This document shows positions 62,318 to 64,000 of a stretch of 64,000 bases of DNA, one piece after another (the first letter of the stretch is position 1; every line of letters starts with the position of its first letter). Both the position numbers and the translations under genes were made by a program. The stretch is from Craspedostauros australis (Eukaryota > Bacillariophyta > Bacillariophyceae > Mastogloiales > Achnanthaceae): assembly GCA_026770025.1 (NCBI GenBank), contig JAMXDE010000021.1, positions 868,001 through 932,000 of the forward strand. The letters run 5' to 3'. Below the pieces are notes generated by a model. The model ran no database searches. It was given only the letters and a program-made list of their open reading frames with translations, and was not told the origin of the DNA.

Positions 62318-63238
62318 ATGGTGGGATTCGCGGCGACAACAACACAAGAAGTTGGATGGGTTCATGGGAGCAGCGCGCAGATGGCACCCAATTGCGCGCT
62401 TGCCTTTTGCCATCGAAGAGTTCACAGGCATTCACGGCTTGACGGCTTTCCCTTCCAAGATCGTCACAGCACCGACAGTCCGCGCCATGCCGACGCTTTC
62501 TCACAAGTGCGAATCGACCCTGCCCGTGCGAAAAGGTCCGGTGACCGCAGAGTCGTCCGTTCCAACATTGCACGATGGGGCAACAAAGACGATGATGATG
62601 GTAGTGGCGGTAGGAGTGGCAGTGGCGGCGACAGTGTCACAACTCCTCCATTGCTCATCCGACTCGTTGACGGCGTGGCATCTGTTCTGTCAACGCCAAC
62701 ACCAGGTTGGAACAGACTTGCGTTGGGGTATCCCTTATTCCTTGGTTTATCCGGCGCCATTTTCCAGTCCGTAGCTACGACGGCGTTGCTCGTTCTTTTC
62801 TTCACAACCTACGCCTTTCTGGGACGGAAGTTTGTGGTCGAAGACGGGTACGACTACGACGAGGGCGGCATGGATAACGTCGGCGATGATGATGATGATG
62901 ATGATCAGGTCTCACCGTACCTGACGGATCTATTCGCCATGTTCGCGGCGTTGGCGTCATCTCTGCTGCTCGCGCCATCAATCCAGGAGGCCGCGTTTGG
63001 CATTGGGTCTGCGGCAGGTGCCTCCTCAAACATCCTCAACGTTATCTCGATTGCTTCCGTGGTTTTCGCTATCGTAGCTGTGACCGTGCCACAAACAGAT
63101 CAAGAAAGCCAAAGTTTGCGGCCATCAAAAACAGATGACGATGGCGCACACGATGCAGGGACAGCGCGCAGTATTGATGACGAAGTGATGAAATCGTGGG
63201 ATGATCGATTCAACGAGGAGAGGAAAACACGATCGTGA
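62318..63238 (+). CDS. Unknown membrane protein with acidic loop
   Basis: A 306-residue product from MVGFAATTTQEV; the frame is open upstream to 62054, so a longer N terminus is possible. The first 120 residues are Arg/His/Ser-rich. Hydrophobic segments occur at about 150-190 (LALGYPLFLGLSGAIFQSVA and TTALLVLFFTTYAFLG), 225-245 (LFAMFAALASSLLLAPSI) and 255-280 (ILNVISIASVVFAIVAVTV), separated by an acidic loop with a run of Asp. The tail is polar and charged. CALAF near the N terminus faintly resembles the ASAF-type cleavage motif of diatom plastid proteins, but no signal peptide precedes it. Family unknown. It is probably an organelle or endomembrane protein; this is inference. Confidence 0.5.
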   Translation: MVGFAATTTQEVGWVHGSSAQMAPNCALAFCHRRVHRHSRLDGFPFQDRHSTDSPRHADAFSQVRIDPARAKRSGDRRVVRSNIARWGNKDDDDGSGGRSGSGGDSVTTPPLLIRLVDGVASVLSTPTPGWNRLALGYPLFLGLSGAIFQSVATTALLVLFFTTYAFLGRKFVVEDGYDYDEGGMDNVGDDDDDDDQVSPYLTDLFAMFAALASSLLLAPSIQEAAFGIGSAAGASSNILNVISIASVVFAIVAVTVPQTDQESQSLRPSKTDDDGAHDAGTARSIDDEVMKSWDDRFNEERKTRS

Positions 63239-63778
63239 TGTTCCGCTCTCTTTCTGCCAAACGCATTGATGGTAGAAGAGCGCTCCCCTGCAAACCTACC
63301 TTCTTCTGTTCACGATGGTCTCTCTCTCTCTCTTCGAACGACGGTGCGGTGCGAGTTGGTAGATTTCCAACCGTGACTGATCCAATCAAGGGCAACATCA
63401 CATCAAGGATCTCGTCGACTGTTTTTGGCATTTCGTGGTGCGCTCGTCGACAAGGACAAGAACGCCAACAACAAACACAAGAACAAAGACGAGAACGTGG
63501 GAGGAACCAACACATCCCTCCATGAGACGACGCAGAGAGTTGCAACCCTCAACATGGCACTCAAACAAAGTTAACCAAAGAGCAGCCATAGAAGGAAGAG
63601 CGCGTATGGACAGCGTCACCTCCCATCACCAGAAAGCCGCTTTCGTTCAAGCAAGACACGACAAAGGCAACAGTAACATCAACATCAGCTGACCAAAAAC
63701 ACAAGTCGACTTCGATCATTCATCAGCCTGCGTCTCCCAGGCTGGCGACTCCCACCAGCACAACGATAGATTGCGAGC
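63239..63778. other. Intergenic region between tandem + strand genes
   Basis: 540 bp between the membrane protein stop and the LYR-motif gene start, rich in CAACAAACACAAGAAC-type sequence on the approach to the start codon. No gene recognised. Confidence 0.5.
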
Positions 63779-64000
63779 ATGCATCCCCTTGTTCGAGACC
63801 TGTACAAACGGGTGATCCTTGTCGGCAAGGACTACCCTTTGGGAATGGACTACGTTCGGAAGCATTGGAAGAAAGCCATCTTCGACAAGACTAACTGCCC
63901 ATCCTGCTACGCGGAAGCGGCATCAGCAGCAGAAGCAACAGGCCTGCAGCCCCATCACGTCCGCCAACGGGATGCAAACCGCGGCGAAGCAGACGGATCC
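63779..64000 (+). CDS. LYR-motif protein, ETFRF1/LYRM5-like, truncated by window end
   Basis: The first 74 codons of a gene running off the right edge. MHPLVRDLYKRVILVGKDYP then LGMDYVRKHWKKAIFDK matches the LYR (Complex1_LYR) family. The LYR position reads LYK, and the GRDYP-like GKDYP followed by G..Y.R....K..F.K is the pattern of ETFRF1 (LYRM5), a mitochondrial factor that binds electron-transfer flavoprotein and removes its FAD. LYRM proteins work with mitochondrial acyl-carrier protein. The last 30 visible residues (after NCPSCYAE) diverge from the usual short family form, and no intron donor was identified. Confidence 0.7.
   Translation, partial: MHPLVRDLYKRVILVGKDYPLGMDYVRKHWKKAIFDKTNCPSCYAEAASAAEATGLQPHHVRQRDANRGEADGS

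Noticed and set aside
1-64000. CRISPR arrays, bacterial operons, or retroelement and virus-like genes
   Set aside because: Introns, protein families and spacing are eukaryotic. No spaced direct repeats, reverse transcriptase, integrase, capsid or long terminal repeats were recognised.

Overview
The window looks like nuclear DNA of a diatom or a close stramenopile relative. It is moderately GC-rich, with mostly single-exon genes, rare short GT-AG introns (225-467 bp) and roughly 0.5-2 kb between genes. I place it in diatoms from protein families recalled from diatom genomes: a DUF6824-like pair at the end of a giant protein, leucine-rich-repeat proteins sharing a 'YLxLNxxGRxxL' tail module, a secreted protein of repeated 'GxCxGxxxC' units with PT-rich linkers, a 'WW..Y..F / RGLEH' protein, and a decayed isoaspartyl-methyltransferase-like gene with a 'WMEI.SYT' segment and a coiled tail. 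No database search was possible, so family calls rest on motif recognition.

Layout. 0-8 kb: end of an unknown + strand gene (3-182), a transglutaminase-like protein (655-2472, -), casein kinase 2 beta in three exons (3971-5928, -), and EMC4 (7105-7635, -). 9-13.5 kb: ornithine aminotransferase in three exons (-) and class II fumarase (+), diverging from a 0.95 kb intergenic region. 14.5-29.4 kb: secreted Cys-repeat protein (-), LRR protein A (-), an atypical E2F with two DNA-binding domains in two exons (-), LRR protein B (+). 30-40.5 kb: one uninterrupted 10.4 kb reading frame (-) for a 3476-residue LRR / coiled-coil / DUF6824 protein. 41.7-48 kb: ABHD11-like hydrolase (+), pirin with one intron (+), and a diatom-type RGLEH protein (-). 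48-60 kb is gene-poor and holds gene relics on the minus strand (an unidentified coding relic, an N-acetylglutamate synthase C-terminal fragment, a methyltransferase-like pseudogene) around an intact 849-residue mariner-like transposase (+). 60-64 kb: a two-exon Cys-rich protein (-), an acidic-loop membrane protein (+), and the start of a LYR-motif ETFRF1/LYRM5-like gene running off the right edge.

The genes do not form a single pathway. Most are housekeeping (CK2 signalling, ER membrane insertion, TCA cycle, ornithine metabolism, cell-cycle transcription). The unusual content is the giant LRR fusion and its two smaller LRR relatives, the decayed 48-60 kb block with an apparently coding-competent transposase, and a short motif, TACTCGT/ACGAGTA, that recurs in intergenic DNA.
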